A DNA stretch of 64,000 nt from an uncultured Acidimicrobiales bacterium (GCA_938002965.1 CALKZY010000030.1:62001-126000), one strand, 5' to 3'. Shown: positions 51,644 through 61,193, counted from the stretch's first letter. Numbers and translations: made by a program. The notes: generated by a model not told the origin, from the sequence alone.

Positions 51644-53304
51644 AGCACGAAACCGCCGATGACTGTTCCCAATCGCCGGCCGAGACCCCGGCCACGGTTG
51701 CCCACCAGCGCGAACGCTAACACTCCGAGAACCGGGACCAGCACTACAAACAACGTCCAGAACACCCGGGACCCGATGCCCATGGTTTCCCGGCCAGAAC
51801 CCAGCCACATCTTGATCAGCGCCCACAACCCTCCGACCAGCCACACCAGCGTCGGCACCCACCACATGAGAGCACCGAACAGCACCGGCCAAAAGCCGGC
51901 GCTGAGGACCACGCCGAGAATCGACGCCCGGCGACCGTCGATGTCAACTCCCTCCGGGAGTTCCGGGGTAGCTATTGCCGACGGGTTGAACTTCAACGAG
52001 TTGAACACGTCAACAGCCGGTTCTACGGAAGCGCCAGCCCCACCGGGCAGCTGCTCGAACGTCATCTCGGGCTTTGGGGCGTCGCCATGATCCAACTGAG
52101 GATTTTGGCCGTGGTGGGCCTGAGCGATGCGGCCAAGCGGATCGGATGAGGTGGCCAACCCGTACCACATCGGCAGGTTGATGCCGTCACAGCTGTGCAA
52201 CAACTCGAGCGTGCCCGGCACTGAAGACGAGGCTTCGTTGCCGCCGAAACAGGAACGCTGCTCGGCCGGACCACCCATCATTAGATCGGCTCGCCCGGAA
52301 CCCATAATCACGTTGTCGCGAACCTCGTTCCCACCGGAAGGCCATAGGGTGGCGTCGATCATGGACACCACCTGCACGCCCCCAGAGCGGTTGTTGACCA
52401 TTAGATTGTTGCGAACCACGGTGTCGCGGACCCCGGCCAGGACGACACCGTTTCCGTAGGCGGACCATTCGGCCGCCCGGTTGGGGGCGCGTTCGTCTTC
52501 GCCGTTGTGGTGGATGTAATTGCCGGCCACGACAACGTTCTCGGCCGGGGGAAGCAACTCGGAGTCCAGCGTGTTGGGTACGATTCCGGCGACGTTGTGG
52601 CGCCACTCGGAGTTGACGATGTACATGTTGGTCGACGAGTTGGTGCCCGAGTAGCCGAGGCCGTTGAATTCGGCGACAACATCGGTGACCACCGAATTGC
52701 ACGGGTTGCATTGACCGACATAGAAGCCGGCGTCCCAGGCGCCTGATGCATAGGAATGCTCGAACAGTCCGTCAACCGAATCGAAAGCGTAGATTCCGTA
52801 CACCCAAGCGTCGATGGCGGTCAGGTACGAACCTCGGTAACCGACAACGCCGTCCCAAAAGAACCCATTCACGGTGTAGCTGCGGGCCGTCATGTTCTCG
52901 ACCGCTACACCATCGGCGGTTACGAACACGCCGTTTGCCCGGGTGAATTCGCCGTCGAGTATCACTTCGTTGCGGTCGGTGCCTCGAATGGTCAGGCCCG
53001 GCGTGGTGACCGCCACCGCCTCTTTGTAGACGCCGGGTTCAATCAGGATCAGATCTCCCGGGTCGGCGGCGTCGACGGCCGACTGAATGGTGGGGTAATC
53101 GTCAGGCACGTTGCGAGTTTCGCCGCTCCAGGTTGTCGGGGCGTCACTCGGCGGTGTTTCGACGGTCAGCGCCCCGTCTGCGGCCGCGTCAGCGCTTTGA
53201 CCCGAAGCCGGGGCGGATCCGAGCGTAAGTAGCAGAGCGGCCAATGCCCCAATCACCGCCGTACCGGCTGCCGCTAGTGGCCTTCTCGATAGTCGTTGCC
53301 CCAT
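51595..53304 (-). CDS. NosD-like secreted beta-helix protein with membrane C-terminus
   Basis: 569 residues. Signal AAGTAVIGALAALLLTLGS. Parallel beta-helix from VPDDYPTIQSAVDAADPGDLI (typical right-handed-helix entry) through short repeats (GTDRNEVILDGEF, NGVVLAGVRDTVVRNNLMVNN, GNEVRDNVIMGSG). C-terminal membrane helices (FWPVLFGALMWWVP, WTLFVVLVPVLGVLAFALVGNRG), the latter like a PLDc_N-type segment. In the nos locus NosD helps load copper; the association with cupredoxin and MCO genes suggests a copper-related role here (inference). Confidence 0.8.
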   Translation of the reverse strand: MGQRLSRRPLAAAGTAVIGALAALLLTLGSAPASGQSADAAADGALTVETPPSDAPTTWSGETRNVPDDYPTIQSAVDAADPGDLILIEPGVYKEAVAVTTPGLTIRGTDRNEVILDGEFTRANGVFVTADGVAVENMTARSYTVNGFFWDGVVGYRGSYLTAIDAWVYGIYAFDSVDGLFEHSYASGAWDAGFYVGQCNPCNSVVTDVVAEFNGLGYSGTNSSTNMYIVNSEWRHNVAGIVPNTLDSELLPPAENVVVAGNYIHHNGEDERAPNRAAEWSAYGNGVVLAGVRDTVVRNNLMVNNRSGGVQVVSMIDATLWPSGGNEVRDNVIMGSGRADLMMGGPAEQRSCFGGNEASSSVPGTLELLHSCDGINLPMWYGLATSSDPLGRIAQAHHGQNPQLDHGDAPKPEMTFEQLPGGAGASVEPAVDVFNSLKFNPSAIATPELPEGVDIDGRRASILGVVLSAGFWPVLFGALMWWVPTLVWLVGGLWALIKMWLGSGRETMGIGSRVFWTLFVVLVPVLGVLAFALVGNRGRGLGRRLGTVIGGFVLWLAVTVGALLIGGVF

Positions 53305-53361
53305 TGATGCTTCATCCCCCTGGTTGCCAGCCGGTCTCCACGGTGTCCCGAGCGGTGTCTT

Positions 53362-53802
53362 CTATGGTGTTTGCACGGTGTCTTCAGTGGTGTCTTCAAC
53401 GGTGATGGTTGCCACCATGCCGGTCCATTCGCCAGTGTTGTTGTTCTTGACCGCATGCAGTGAGCAGTAGATGTTGTAAGTGCCCGGCTCGGTAAAGGTG
53501 TAGGTCCAGGTCTCGTCGGGCTTGTGGTCGCCGCCGTAATCGATCCGTGAGTCGAAGGCGCCATCGACATCAATCACATTGTGGTCGACGTTGCCCTCGT
53601 TGGGGAACTCGACGGTGTCCCCGGCGCTCACTACCAGATCGTCTGGCCGGTAGCGGTTGTCGAACATGCCCATAACCAGACCGCTCTCGTCGACGTTCGC
53701 ATCGCCGCACGCGCTCAATACCAACGCTGCACCCACGAACAACGACACGCCGACCTGGCGGGCTGGGCGCGCCCGGCCGATCCGATTCAGTCCGAGCGGC
53801 AA
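53362..53802 (-). CDS. Cupredoxin (plastocyanin-like) lipoprotein
   Basis: 146 residues if the TTG at 53800-53802 is the start; this is uncertain and no ribosome site is seen. Hydrophobic signal with lipobox LSAC. The body YRPDDLVVSAGDTVEFPNEG then VDHNVIDVDG carries the first His of a type I copper site. The end, PGTYNIYCSLHAVKNNNTG, has the usual Cys-x-x-His, with the final Met or Gln position less clear (MVATITV). Likely a membrane-bound electron carrier for the multicopper oxidase. Confidence 0.85.
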   Translation of the reverse strand: MPLGLNRIGRARPARQVGVSLFVGAALVLSACGDANVDESGLVMGMFDNRYRPDDLVVSAGDTVEFPNEGNVDHNVIDVDGAFDSRIDYGGDHKPDETWTYTFTEPGTYNIYCSLHAVKNNNTGEWTGMVATITVEDTTEDTVQTP

Positions 53803-53803
53803 A

Positions 53804-54697
53804 CTAGGTGAAACCCATCGAAACCAGAAACTGACGGTTGATTGCGGCGTCGTTGAGTGACGATGATCGATCGTCGGGATCTTGGTCCTGTTCGACGGTG
53901 CACCAACCGTCAAAGTCGGACTCGGTCAACAGGTTCTTAACGGCGTCGAAGTCAACCTCACCTTTGCCAAGATGACAGAAGATGCCTTGGGCACACGCTT
54001 CGTAGAACCCGGTGCGGTTAGCGATGACGTCTGCTTTGACACTGGGCTCGATGTCTTTGAAGTGAACGTAGTGCAGGCGGTCCATGTGTCTACGCATGAA
54101 GGCCACGGGGTCGCCACCGGCGTAGGTGAAGTGACCGGTGTCGACACACAAACCCATGATCGACGGGTCAACCTCAGCCAGAAGCCGCTCGGCTTCGACT
54201 TCGAAATCGAGGAAGCCGGCGGCGTGAGGATGAACGGACGCCGTTAGCCCGTAGTCCTCCGTGGCCATGCGGGCTACATGTGCCAACCGATCGCGGAACG
54301 CAGTCCACTCGTCAGCGCTCATTTGTTCTGCTTCGTCGGGCCGACCGGCGGTCGGGGCTCGGCGTTCGGCGATCGAGTCGATCATCACCAGCTGTTGAGC
54401 GCCGTGGGCGTTGAGCGCCTCGCATGTTCGGGTGGCGGCATCGAGCACCTCTTCCCACTTGGATGGATCATGGAATGGGCGGTAGACAACGGCGCCCACC
54501 AACTCCAAGTCGTGTTCGTTCAACGCTTCAGCGAGTTCGGTCGGTTCCTCCGGCATGTAGCCAATAGGACCGAGTTCGATACCTCGGTAGCCGGCCTCAG
54601 CGCACTCCGCCAGCATCGCGCGCCAAGCCGGGTTTCGTTCATCGCCGGCAAATTCAACTCCCCACGAGCAGGGAGCGTTAGCAATCCGAATAGCCAT
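53804..54697 (-). CDS. IolE-like sugar isomerase/epimerase (xylose-isomerase-like TIM barrel)
   Basis: 297 residues. AP_endonuc_2 fold: IANAPCSWGVEFAGDERNP near 6, YRGIELGPIGYMPEEP near 37, Glu/His metal site ASVHPHAAGFLDFEVE near 162, CVDTGHFTYAGGDPV near 194, VHFKDIEP near 220 and a Glu in TVEQDQDP near the end. Closest to IolE-type inosose dehydratases or hydroxypyruvate isomerases. First gene of the copper operon, with the cupredoxin following after 1 bp. Confidence 0.88.
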   Translation of the reverse strand: MAIRIANAPCSWGVEFAGDERNPAWRAMLAECAEAGYRGIELGPIGYMPEEPTELAEALNEHDLELVGAVVYRPFHDPSKWEEVLDAATRTCEALNAHGAQQLVMIDSIAERRAPTAGRPDEAEQMSADEWTAFRDRLAHVARMATEDYGLTASVHPHAAGFLDFEVEAERLLAEVDPSIMGLCVDTGHFTYAGGDPVAFMRRHMDRLHYVHFKDIEPSVKADVIANRTGFYEACAQGIFCHLGKGEVDFDAVKNLLTESDFDGWCTVEQDQDPDDRSSSLNDAAINRQFLVSMGFT

Positions 54698-54742
54698 GAC
54701 AAAAGCTTACGGTGCCGCTAGTCGATACTGAACCGGAATGAA

Positions 54743-55336
54743 GTGACAAAGGTTATTGTTGGCGTTTCAATGGTTCTTTCGACGAAGACGTCCGGATCGG
54801 GCCCGGCGGGCGCAGTTGCACAGCTGCGCCGGTGGTCACCCACACGGTGGCTGGTGGCGGTGATTTGTTCGGTTGCCGTGTCGTTGGCGGTCGGTTTGCC
54901 GACTGACGTGATACCGAATCCCGTCTTCGGTCGTCCGGTCCCCGTCACCTGGTGGTCCTACCCGGTCTTGGTCCTCACCGCCGTCCTGGGCGGCCTGCTG
55001 GTTGCAACGTACCTGCAGGACTCCGGTGGTGGGCTGGAACGATTTCCCGACGAGTTCGATGGGGACTCCGAGCGGACCGCCCGCACCGGAGGCGCAGCCG
55101 GACTGCTGTCGGTGTTCGCTGTGGGCTGTCCGGTCTGCAACCATCTTGTTGTGTTGGCGGTTGGTGTGACCGGGGCTCGGCAGTGGTTTGAGCCGCTCCA
55201 GCCGGTTCTGGCGGCTATGTCGCTGACGCTGCTGGCCTACGCCTTGGTCGCTCGCCTGACGTCGGCGGCATCGTGCCCGCTTCCCGGTTCCAGACGATCG
55301 GCGTTGTCCGGACGAACTGAACGATCTGACCTTTGA
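54743..55336 (+). CDS. Membrane protein with CPxC motif
   Basis: 197 residues from GTG 54743; ATG 54770 is an alternative start. Four hydrophobic segments, the first LVAVICSVAVSLAVGLPTDV. The third begins LLSVFAVGCPVCNHLVVLAVG, where Cys-Pro-Val-Cys at the membrane edge could bind a metal or cycle as a thiol pair. The last Cys (SAASCPLPGSR) is near the C-terminus. Divergent from the IolE-like gene across 45 bp. Confidence 0.75.
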   Translation: MTKVIVGVSMVLSTKTSGSGPAGAVAQLRRWSPTRWLVAVICSVAVSLAVGLPTDVIPNPVFGRPVPVTWWSYPVLVLTAVLGGLLVATYLQDSGGGLERFPDEFDGDSERTARTGGAAGLLSVFAVGCPVCNHLVVLAVGVTGARQWFEPLQPVLAAMSLTLLAYALVARLTSAASCPLPGSRRSALSGRTERSDL

Positions 55337-55352
55337 CCGGCATAGCCGGGCC

Positions 55353-55847
55353 TCAGCCGTCGAGGTCGATGACCGGAGTGCGGACTTGCAAACCTTCGGC
55401 TGTCATCAACTGGAGGGCGGCGGCCCTTGACCATGTGGAGACGGTGAATCGACCTTTGCGATCAACATCGACGGCTTGCGACTCGCCGTTTGGCTCGACG
55501 AGTTCGACAATCGCCCCTGCCGGAGACACCGTACCGGTCAGCCTGTACGAGCCGTCACCGGTTTCGTCGATGCTCAACTTCAACGAGATGCTTGGCAGAT
55601 GATACGACAGGTCTCGACGCTGGGGTTCGACGTTGCGTCGCAGTGCAGGCGCCGCTTCCTCGGTCGAACCTTCTTCCTGCAAGAGAACTTCGAGAGCGGC
55701 ATCCCATGAAAACGCTCGTTGCGCGCGCGACGCCAGATCTGCCGGCGGAGGGTCTCGTAGCTCGATGGCCTGCCGGAGTTGTGTCAGCAGCTGGCGATCT
55801 GCGTCTTGACTGTCGTTGTCGTCCTCTTGGTCTCTTCGCCCGTTCAT
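55353..55847 (-). CDS. Small soluble partner of ECF sigma factor (putative anti-sigma-like)
   Basis: 164 residues from ATG 55847. N-terminal third is helical and acidic: DADRQLLTQLRQAIELRDPPP followed by DLASRAQRAFSWDAALEVL, a pattern seen in proteins next to ECF sigma factors in actinobacteria. The rest is a beta module (ISLKLSIDETGDGSYRLTGTVSPAGAIVELV). No transmembrane helix. It starts 44 bp after the sigma factor stop. Anti-sigma action is inferred only from position. Confidence 0.7.
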   Translation of the reverse strand: MNGRRDQEDDNDSQDADRQLLTQLRQAIELRDPPPADLASRAQRAFSWDAALEVLLQEEGSTEEAAPALRRNVEPQRRDLSYHLPSISLKLSIDETGDGSYRLTGTVSPAGAIVELVEPNGESQAVDVDRKGRFTVSTWSRAAALQLMTAEGLQVRTPVIDLDG

Positions 55848-55891
55848 TTGCGTACCTGCTTTGATTGTCGCCGTTCCGTTTCCACCACCGA

Positions 55892-56461
55892 TCAGGTGGC
55901 GGATGAAAGACCGGCTCTCTGTTTGAGGGATTTGAGGCAGCGTTGACGACTTGGGCCTACATAGCCAACTGACGTTCCAAGGGCTTCGGCGATGTCCTGG
56001 TAGCTCATTTCGCTGTTCCAACACATAGCCAGGAGTTGACGGCACTGTTCGGACAGCGAATCGTACGCATCCAGGAGGGATTGGTGAAGCTCCGTGAGCT
56101 GAGCCATTTGCGACGGGTCTGACTGGCCGGTTGCCGGCAGTTGTCGTTCCGACATCTCGTCGTAGTCGACGAGTTGCATGTAGCGGTCTCTCTTCCGTCG
56201 AGCGGTGATTGCCTCTCGTCTCGTGGTTGTAGCCAGCCAAGCCGGCAGACCCCGAGGATCTTGGATTGCATGTCCCCGATCCTTCAACTTGAACCAAACC
56301 ATCTGTGAAACGTCGGCTGCTTCTTCGCGGTCGAGTCCTTGAGTTCTGGCCCAATGCCAGATAACTCCCGAGAACTCGTCAACCAGGTGCTTCCATGCCT
56401 CTTCATCGCCGCTCAGCGCGGCACCGAGGCCATGAGGATCTTCAGGGTTGATCGGTGGCAC
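55892..56461 (-). CDS. ECF-type RNA polymerase sigma factor
   Basis: 189 residues. Region 2: ALSGDEEAWKHLVDEFSGVIWHWARTQGLDREEAADVSQMVWFKL is the standard core-binding and -10 recognition helix set. Region 4: LSEQCRQLLAMCWNSEMSYQDIAEALGTSVGYVGPSRQRCLKSL is the -35 recognition domain, with G-Y-V-G-P-x-R-x-R-C-L as in several actinobacterial ECF groups. Downstream of the subtilase on the same strand. Confidence 0.93.
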   Translation of the reverse strand: MPPINPEDPHGLGAALSGDEEAWKHLVDEFSGVIWHWARTQGLDREEAADVSQMVWFKLKDRGHAIQDPRGLPAWLATTTRREAITARRKRDRYMQLVDYDEMSERQLPATGQSDPSQMAQLTELHQSLLDAYDSLSEQCRQLLAMCWNSEMSYQDIAEALGTSVGYVGPSRQRCLKSLKQRAGLSSAT

Positions 56462-56638
56462 AGCGCTTAGGCTAGCACTACTGACTTTGACCGCTGTAAG
56501 TGACCGTTTGAGGCACCTGGGCGCTTTGGCAGGCCATCTCCTTCGTCTGAGTTTCGTTTGCTACTTCAACCACAGCAGACGACAACTACGTCGTGGAAAT
56601 ACATCTTTGCCGACTTTTCAGCATGACGGCTTCCGGAG

Positions 56639-58243
56639 TCAGGGAGTGGGGGTTTGTTTGCCCACAAGGAGTGCCGGGTCGTAGGAGGCTGTCGTGTTGA
56701 CCACGGTGCCGAGGCCGTTCCATCGCAGCAGGGTTGGCTCGTCAATCAGCTCGTATTTGGCGTAGGCAAGAGCGTCTTTGGCGTCCATCTTCGTTTCGGT
56801 CCGTAGACGGTCGGCGGTGCGGGCGATAGTGGCCGCCACCGCTGGTGCGGCGAACGATGTGCCACTCCAGGAGATCACGGTGTCGTTGCGTCGGGCTCGT
56901 TCCACGTCGCTCTTGCGGAGGGTTTCCGCCTTCGGGTCCGACTCCTGGGCAGCGTCGGCGGAGGTCGCTCGATACGGATCGGGTAGGCGACCAACGATGT
57001 CGACGCCGGGTGCGCAGGCGTTGACCCAATGTCCGAAGTTGGTGAACCAGGCCGGGCCGTAGGGACCGGTGGCTGCGACTCCTACGACTTCAGCCAGAGC
57101 AGCCGGGAAGCTTGGGCGACAACTGCGATCGTTGCCGGCTGACGCCACAACGATCCATCCCTGTTCGGTTAGAGATTTGATGACGCGACGCAACGCCGGT
57201 GGCGCCATGTCATCCTCGCTGTACACCCCCAGCGAGAGGCTTATGACGCCCGGCCCGTCCGCCTTGTGTCGGTCGGCGAACTCCAGAATGGCTCTGGCGA
57301 CCGTCACGTCTGTTGTCCAACCCTGATTGGTGACAACGGGCTCTTGTTCGACAACACACCGCGGGGCGATCCGGTCGATGATGTCGCCGATGAAGGCATG
57401 GTGACCGTAGACCGGATCAAGAAAGCCATCCGCGTTCAAGTCACCGACATGCTCGGCTGTTTGACGAAGTCCCGGGTAGTCACCACCTTTGTCTCCGAGT
57501 TCGGTCAGGTAGTCGTTGATGATGGCGTGTCGTTCGATCAGTGCCGCTTTCGCCCCGTCGGAGAAGTCCAATGTGTCGAATACACCGACGACGATCGGGC
57601 CGTCGTCGACCTTCGGAAGCGTCGGTTGTAGGAAGATGTCTTCGTCGCGGCCTTTGTCTTTGTCGACGTCAAGGTAGGCGAAGGTGGCTTGGGGAACCCG
57701 GGCCAATCGGTCGGCGTCGAGCCTCGACAGGTTCGCGGCGCTGCAGCCACAATCCCCACGGGGATAGCCCACCAGGTGTGGACTTCCGGTTGGGTGTGGG
57801 CTTCCGGTTGGGTTCGCCCGCATTAGACCGTTTGGCATCGGGGCCGAAGGTCTCGCCGTGTACCCCCTCCGGCTCAGTGCGGTCGTGAACAGCAACTGAT
57901 CGGGAACGGCCAACAGGTTGTGCCGGCGGAGATGTTTCGCCACATCTCGTGCGCTGTTGGCGGCGCCACCTTCGATGTGGATTTCGAGATAACCGGCGGT
58001 GACGTCGCGGTTGTCATCACCGCTCGTGGTCCCGTCGATAGCGCCCGGTGGCGTGGCAATGCTCGCCTTGACGCCCAGCTTCTTGCAGTAGTCGAGCACA
58101 TCATCGGTCCGAGCCGGATCCTTGTTGCCGTCGTCCAAGTCAACGATGACGGATCTCTTTCGGTACGCCACACCGCGCCCGTAGTAGTCGGTGCCAACGT
58201 CGATTGGAGCCAGGTAGTCGCTGTTCGACGCCTGATCAGACAT
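56639..58243 (-). CDS. Intracellular S8 subtilase
   Basis: 534 residues from ATG 58243 (GGGGG upstream); in-frame codons further upstream lie inside the divergent CHAT gene leader. No signal peptide, so probably cytoplasmic. Catalytic Asp in VGVFDTLDFSDG near 221, His in YGHHAFIGDIIDRI near 281, Asn oxyanion in VASAGNDRSC and Ser in SWSGTSFAAPAVAATIA near 468. The N-terminal about 190 residues are not subtilisin-like; they contain Cys-rich GDCGCSA and a small tandem PTGSPH repeat. Divergent from the CHAT gene with 61 bp between starts; its own strand continues to the sigma factor. Confidence 0.9.
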   Translation of the reverse strand: MSDQASNSDYLAPIDVGTDYYGRGVAYRKRSVIVDLDDGNKDPARTDDVLDYCKKLGVKASIATPPGAIDGTTSGDDNRDVTAGYLEIHIEGGAANSARDVAKHLRRHNLLAVPDQLLFTTALSRRGYTARPSAPMPNGLMRANPTGSPHPTGSPHLVGYPRGDCGCSAANLSRLDADRLARVPQATFAYLDVDKDKGRDEDIFLQPTLPKVDDGPIVVGVFDTLDFSDGAKAALIERHAIINDYLTELGDKGGDYPGLRQTAEHVGDLNADGFLDPVYGHHAFIGDIIDRIAPRCVVEQEPVVTNQGWTTDVTVARAILEFADRHKADGPGVISLSLGVYSEDDMAPPALRRVIKSLTEQGWIVVASAGNDRSCRPSFPAALAEVVGVAATGPYGPAWFTNFGHWVNACAPGVDIVGRLPDPYRATSADAAQESDPKAETLRKSDVERARRNDTVISWSGTSFAAPAVAATIARTADRLRTETKMDAKDALAYAKYELIDEPTLLRWNGLGTVVNTTASYDPALLVGKQTPTP

Positions 58244-58304
58244 AGTGTTCCCCCATATAGTCCCTCGGTTTTGTTGCTCGGCAGTGGGTGGACGGAAACC
58301 GAGC

Positions 58305-61160
58305 ATGCAAAAATACAAACTTATGCCCCTGACGGTCGCCGAACAAGCAGTGCAGTTGGCCAAATCGGTTCCGCGTCGCGCCATCGAGTTGGCGCAAGGC
58401 GTCCTGGACGGTGACGTCGACAGCCACGAGAGAGCGACGGCACTATGGGCCGTCGGTCAGGCACAACATGAACTCGGCGAAAATGTGCAGGCGCTTGACT
58501 CGTTGCGGATGGCTGTTGAGCAAACGGTTGATCCACTGCGCTCGCGAATCGAAGTCACAACAGCGGCAATCGAATCCGCTGTCGGTATGCCGTCGGCCGC
58601 CATGGATCGTCTTGGCAGACTCGCCGAGCATCACGAGCCCGGCATCGCCGGGCTGGCCAAATCGCAGCGAGGCCTCATCAAGCTGTATGGCGGTGACGGG
58701 ACAGCAGCGTTGGTTGACCTCGAAGAATCACTGCCGCTACTGGAGGCGGCTGGAACGGAGCAAGCGGCTCTGGCCCGCGTGCGGAGCAATGTAGGATTTT
58801 GTCTGATTGTCCTCGGTCGCTATCAGGCCGCGGTGAGAGATCTCGGCCAAGCGGTGATCGACGCTCACGACACTGGACAGGACACGGTGGCGGCTGCAGC
58901 CAGGCAGAATCTCGGTTTCGCCCAGGCTCAACTCGGCAATCTGCCCAGCGCCTTGCAATCGCTGGAGGACGCCCGGCGTCAATACCAGGCATTGGGCGAT
59001 CCGTCGCGAGGTTTGACCGGCCTCTACGACGATCTGGCTGAGACGTATCGGTTGGCCGGGCTCACGCAGGACGCCGTCCGCTACTCGCGGGTCGGCTCAT
59101 GGACGGCTCGACAGGGGGACAACATCGAACGGCAGGCCGAAGCCGAGTATCGGCGGGCGGTATGCCTGCTGGAGCACGGCAACAGGAAAGCGGCTGCCGA
59201 TGCGGCGGGTCGAGCCGCCGCACTGTTCGATCGGAGTGGGCGGCGGTTGTGGAGGCAGCGGGCCGAACTTATCGCTGTCGAAGCCTCGACCTTGCCCGAC
59301 GTGGCGACGGGCCTAGCCCCTGGTTTGGTTGAACGAATTTCGAATCTTGCAGGAGATCTCGTCACCCGTGGGCATACCAACGAACCACGAAGTCTTGTCA
59401 ATCGTGCCGTTCATCGCCTGATTGACGAGGGCCGGGCTGACGAGGCTCAGACCCTGATTGATCACCATGACATCCCTCTGGCTGAGACCGGTGGTGAGCT
59501 CGCTTCCGAGTCGGTTCTTGACCGACTCGAATTGCAGTATCGTGCCGCTCTGATCGCTGTCCTGGATCAGAAACCGCTCGAGCGACCACTGGCGGAAGCC
59601 CGCTGGTTGGTGACTGAGCACAATCTGACCTTGGGTGATCAAGAACTTCGGGCCGGAGCGGCTCGCCTGACCGACCGGTTCCGGTCGCTGGCGGTTCGCA
59701 GTGCTCTCGGTGGCGGGTGGGACGCCGTTCTCGGAAGTGCCCCCGACGGTGGGCCGAGTGATGAGACTCATGACGACGCCAACCGCAAGGCGATGGCCGT
59801 GCTGCTGGCGGAAGAGGAATGGCGGGCAATCTCCTTGACGTTGCCGCGGGCAGTGGCTGCCACCGATGACGAAACGACCCAGCTGCTGGTGGAACTCCGA
59901 CAAACGAATCGAATCGAATCGAACAGCATTCACCCGTCCTCGGACCCGGCCTCAGGCTCAGGCCCAGGCTCGGACAGCGTTGATTCGGACAGCGTTGACT
60001 CACGGCGAGCCGAGTTGGAAGACCAACTACGGTTGCGGTCGATGACGGCCAATCCGAACGACTCGCTTCAGAAGCCATCATCGACAGCTGTCGGTCGTCA
60101 GGCGTTGGATCGATCATTTATCGAGCGGACGGTCAGCCAGCTCGACGGAGCGGTAACCGTTGAGTGGATCGAGCATCACGGTCAGTTGATCGGCGTTCGG
60201 ATCGCCCCCGACGGTTCAATGCGACTGTGGCCGGCGGGAACCGTAGCCGCTGCCGAACGTCTGGCTCGGTTCGTTCACCAGTCACTCGGCGACATCAATG
60301 CCACAACCGACACCGACGCCGCACGATCGAGCCTGGCCGACCTTTTTGACGACTGCGCCGACTTGCAGACATGTCTCTGGCCCGACCAGCCGGATCCGTG
60401 GCTAGACGGCGAGACCGGTTACGGCGTCAGGCCGATGGTGCTTTCGCCTCCATCTGCACTCATGGCTTTGCCTTGGCGTCTCATCGCCGGCTCACCGAGG
60501 GCGCCCGCCGATGTGACCCTCACCCCGAGTATTGCCTTTTGGCGGCGTGTGGAACTTGAAAGGTCGCCGGACGATTCGCTTTTCGACACAGCGGCCGTGG
60601 TCACCGGACCCGGACTGCTTGGTGTAGGAGCCGACGAAGCGGTGGTCAAACGGGTCCTGCCTCATAGTGACGTGGTCGAATCTGGGAATGCGAACTGCGA
60701 GCGGGTCAAAGAGATTTTGACGTCAGCCCGTTTTGTTCACCTGGCGTGTCACGGGCGGTTTCGACCCGAGAGCCCTCGGTTCTCATCGTTGACCATGGCC
60801 GACGGTCCGCTCACCCTGTTTGAATTGGATTGGCTTGAACGTGTCCCCGATCTGGTGATGTTGGCTGCCTGCGACTCGGGCAAGGTGAGTGCTCGACCTG
60901 GCGGCGAGCTTCTTGGCACGGCGCCGGCCATGTTGGCGGCCGGGGCCAGCACTGTCATCGCCCCGATTTGTCCGGTTCGCGATCACGAGGTTTCGGAGGC
61001 TCTCGTCCCCTTCTACGAGGCTTTGGCTCAAGGACCGTCGGCGGCTGCCCAGGCCATGGATCTGGCATTCACAGGTGAACGGCCGGAAGTGGTGGCCACC
61101 GCCGCGTCGTTCCAAGTGGTGGGAGCCAGTTTGCGATTTGGATCCGGGCCTCGGGAGTAG
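58305..61160 (+). CDS. TPR-CHAT caspase-like protease
   Basis: 951 residues from ATG 58305 (ATG 58323 is an alternative). N-terminal half: about ten TPR-like helical pairs (e.g. DSHERATALWAVGQAQHELGENVQALDSL-type units). A Ser/Asp/Gly linker at about 550 (GSGPGSDSVDSDSVDS). C-terminal CHAT: MALPWRLIAG near 725, His in FVHLACHGRF and Cys in VMLAACDSG, the caspase-like His-Cys dyad, then LGTAPAMLAAGASTVIAP. Bacterial CHAT proteases cleave protein partners in defence or signalling. It stands divergent to the subtilase. Target unknown. Confidence 0.9.
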   Translation: MQKYKLMPLTVAEQAVQLAKSVPRRAIELAQGVLDGDVDSHERATALWAVGQAQHELGENVQALDSLRMAVEQTVDPLRSRIEVTTAAIESAVGMPSAAMDRLGRLAEHHEPGIAGLAKSQRGLIKLYGGDGTAALVDLEESLPLLEAAGTEQAALARVRSNVGFCLIVLGRYQAAVRDLGQAVIDAHDTGQDTVAAAARQNLGFAQAQLGNLPSALQSLEDARRQYQALGDPSRGLTGLYDDLAETYRLAGLTQDAVRYSRVGSWTARQGDNIERQAEAEYRRAVCLLEHGNRKAAADAAGRAAALFDRSGRRLWRQRAELIAVEASTLPDVATGLAPGLVERISNLAGDLVTRGHTNEPRSLVNRAVHRLIDEGRADEAQTLIDHHDIPLAETGGELASESVLDRLELQYRAALIAVLDQKPLERPLAEARWLVTEHNLTLGDQELRAGAARLTDRFRSLAVRSALGGGWDAVLGSAPDGGPSDETHDDANRKAMAVLLAEEEWRAISLTLPRAVAATDDETTQLLVELRQTNRIESNSIHPSSDPASGSGPGSDSVDSDSVDSRRAELEDQLRLRSMTANPNDSLQKPSSTAVGRQALDRSFIERTVSQLDGAVTVEWIEHHGQLIGVRIAPDGSMRLWPAGTVAAAERLARFVHQSLGDINATTDTDAARSSLADLFDDCADLQTCLWPDQPDPWLDGETGYGVRPMVLSPPSALMALPWRLIAGSPRAPADVTLTPSIAFWRRVELERSPDDSLFDTAAVVTGPGLLGVGADEAVVKRVLPHSDVVESGNANCERVKEILTSARFVHLACHGRFRPESPRFSSLTMADGPLTLFELDWLERVPDLVMLAACDSGKVSARPGGELLGTAPAMLAAGASTVIAPICPVRDHEVSEALVPFYEALAQGPSAAAQAMDLAFTGERPEVVATAASFQVVGASLRFGSGPRE

Positions 61161-61193
61161 ACCCGACTCCGACTTCGTCTCAGACACCCGAGG

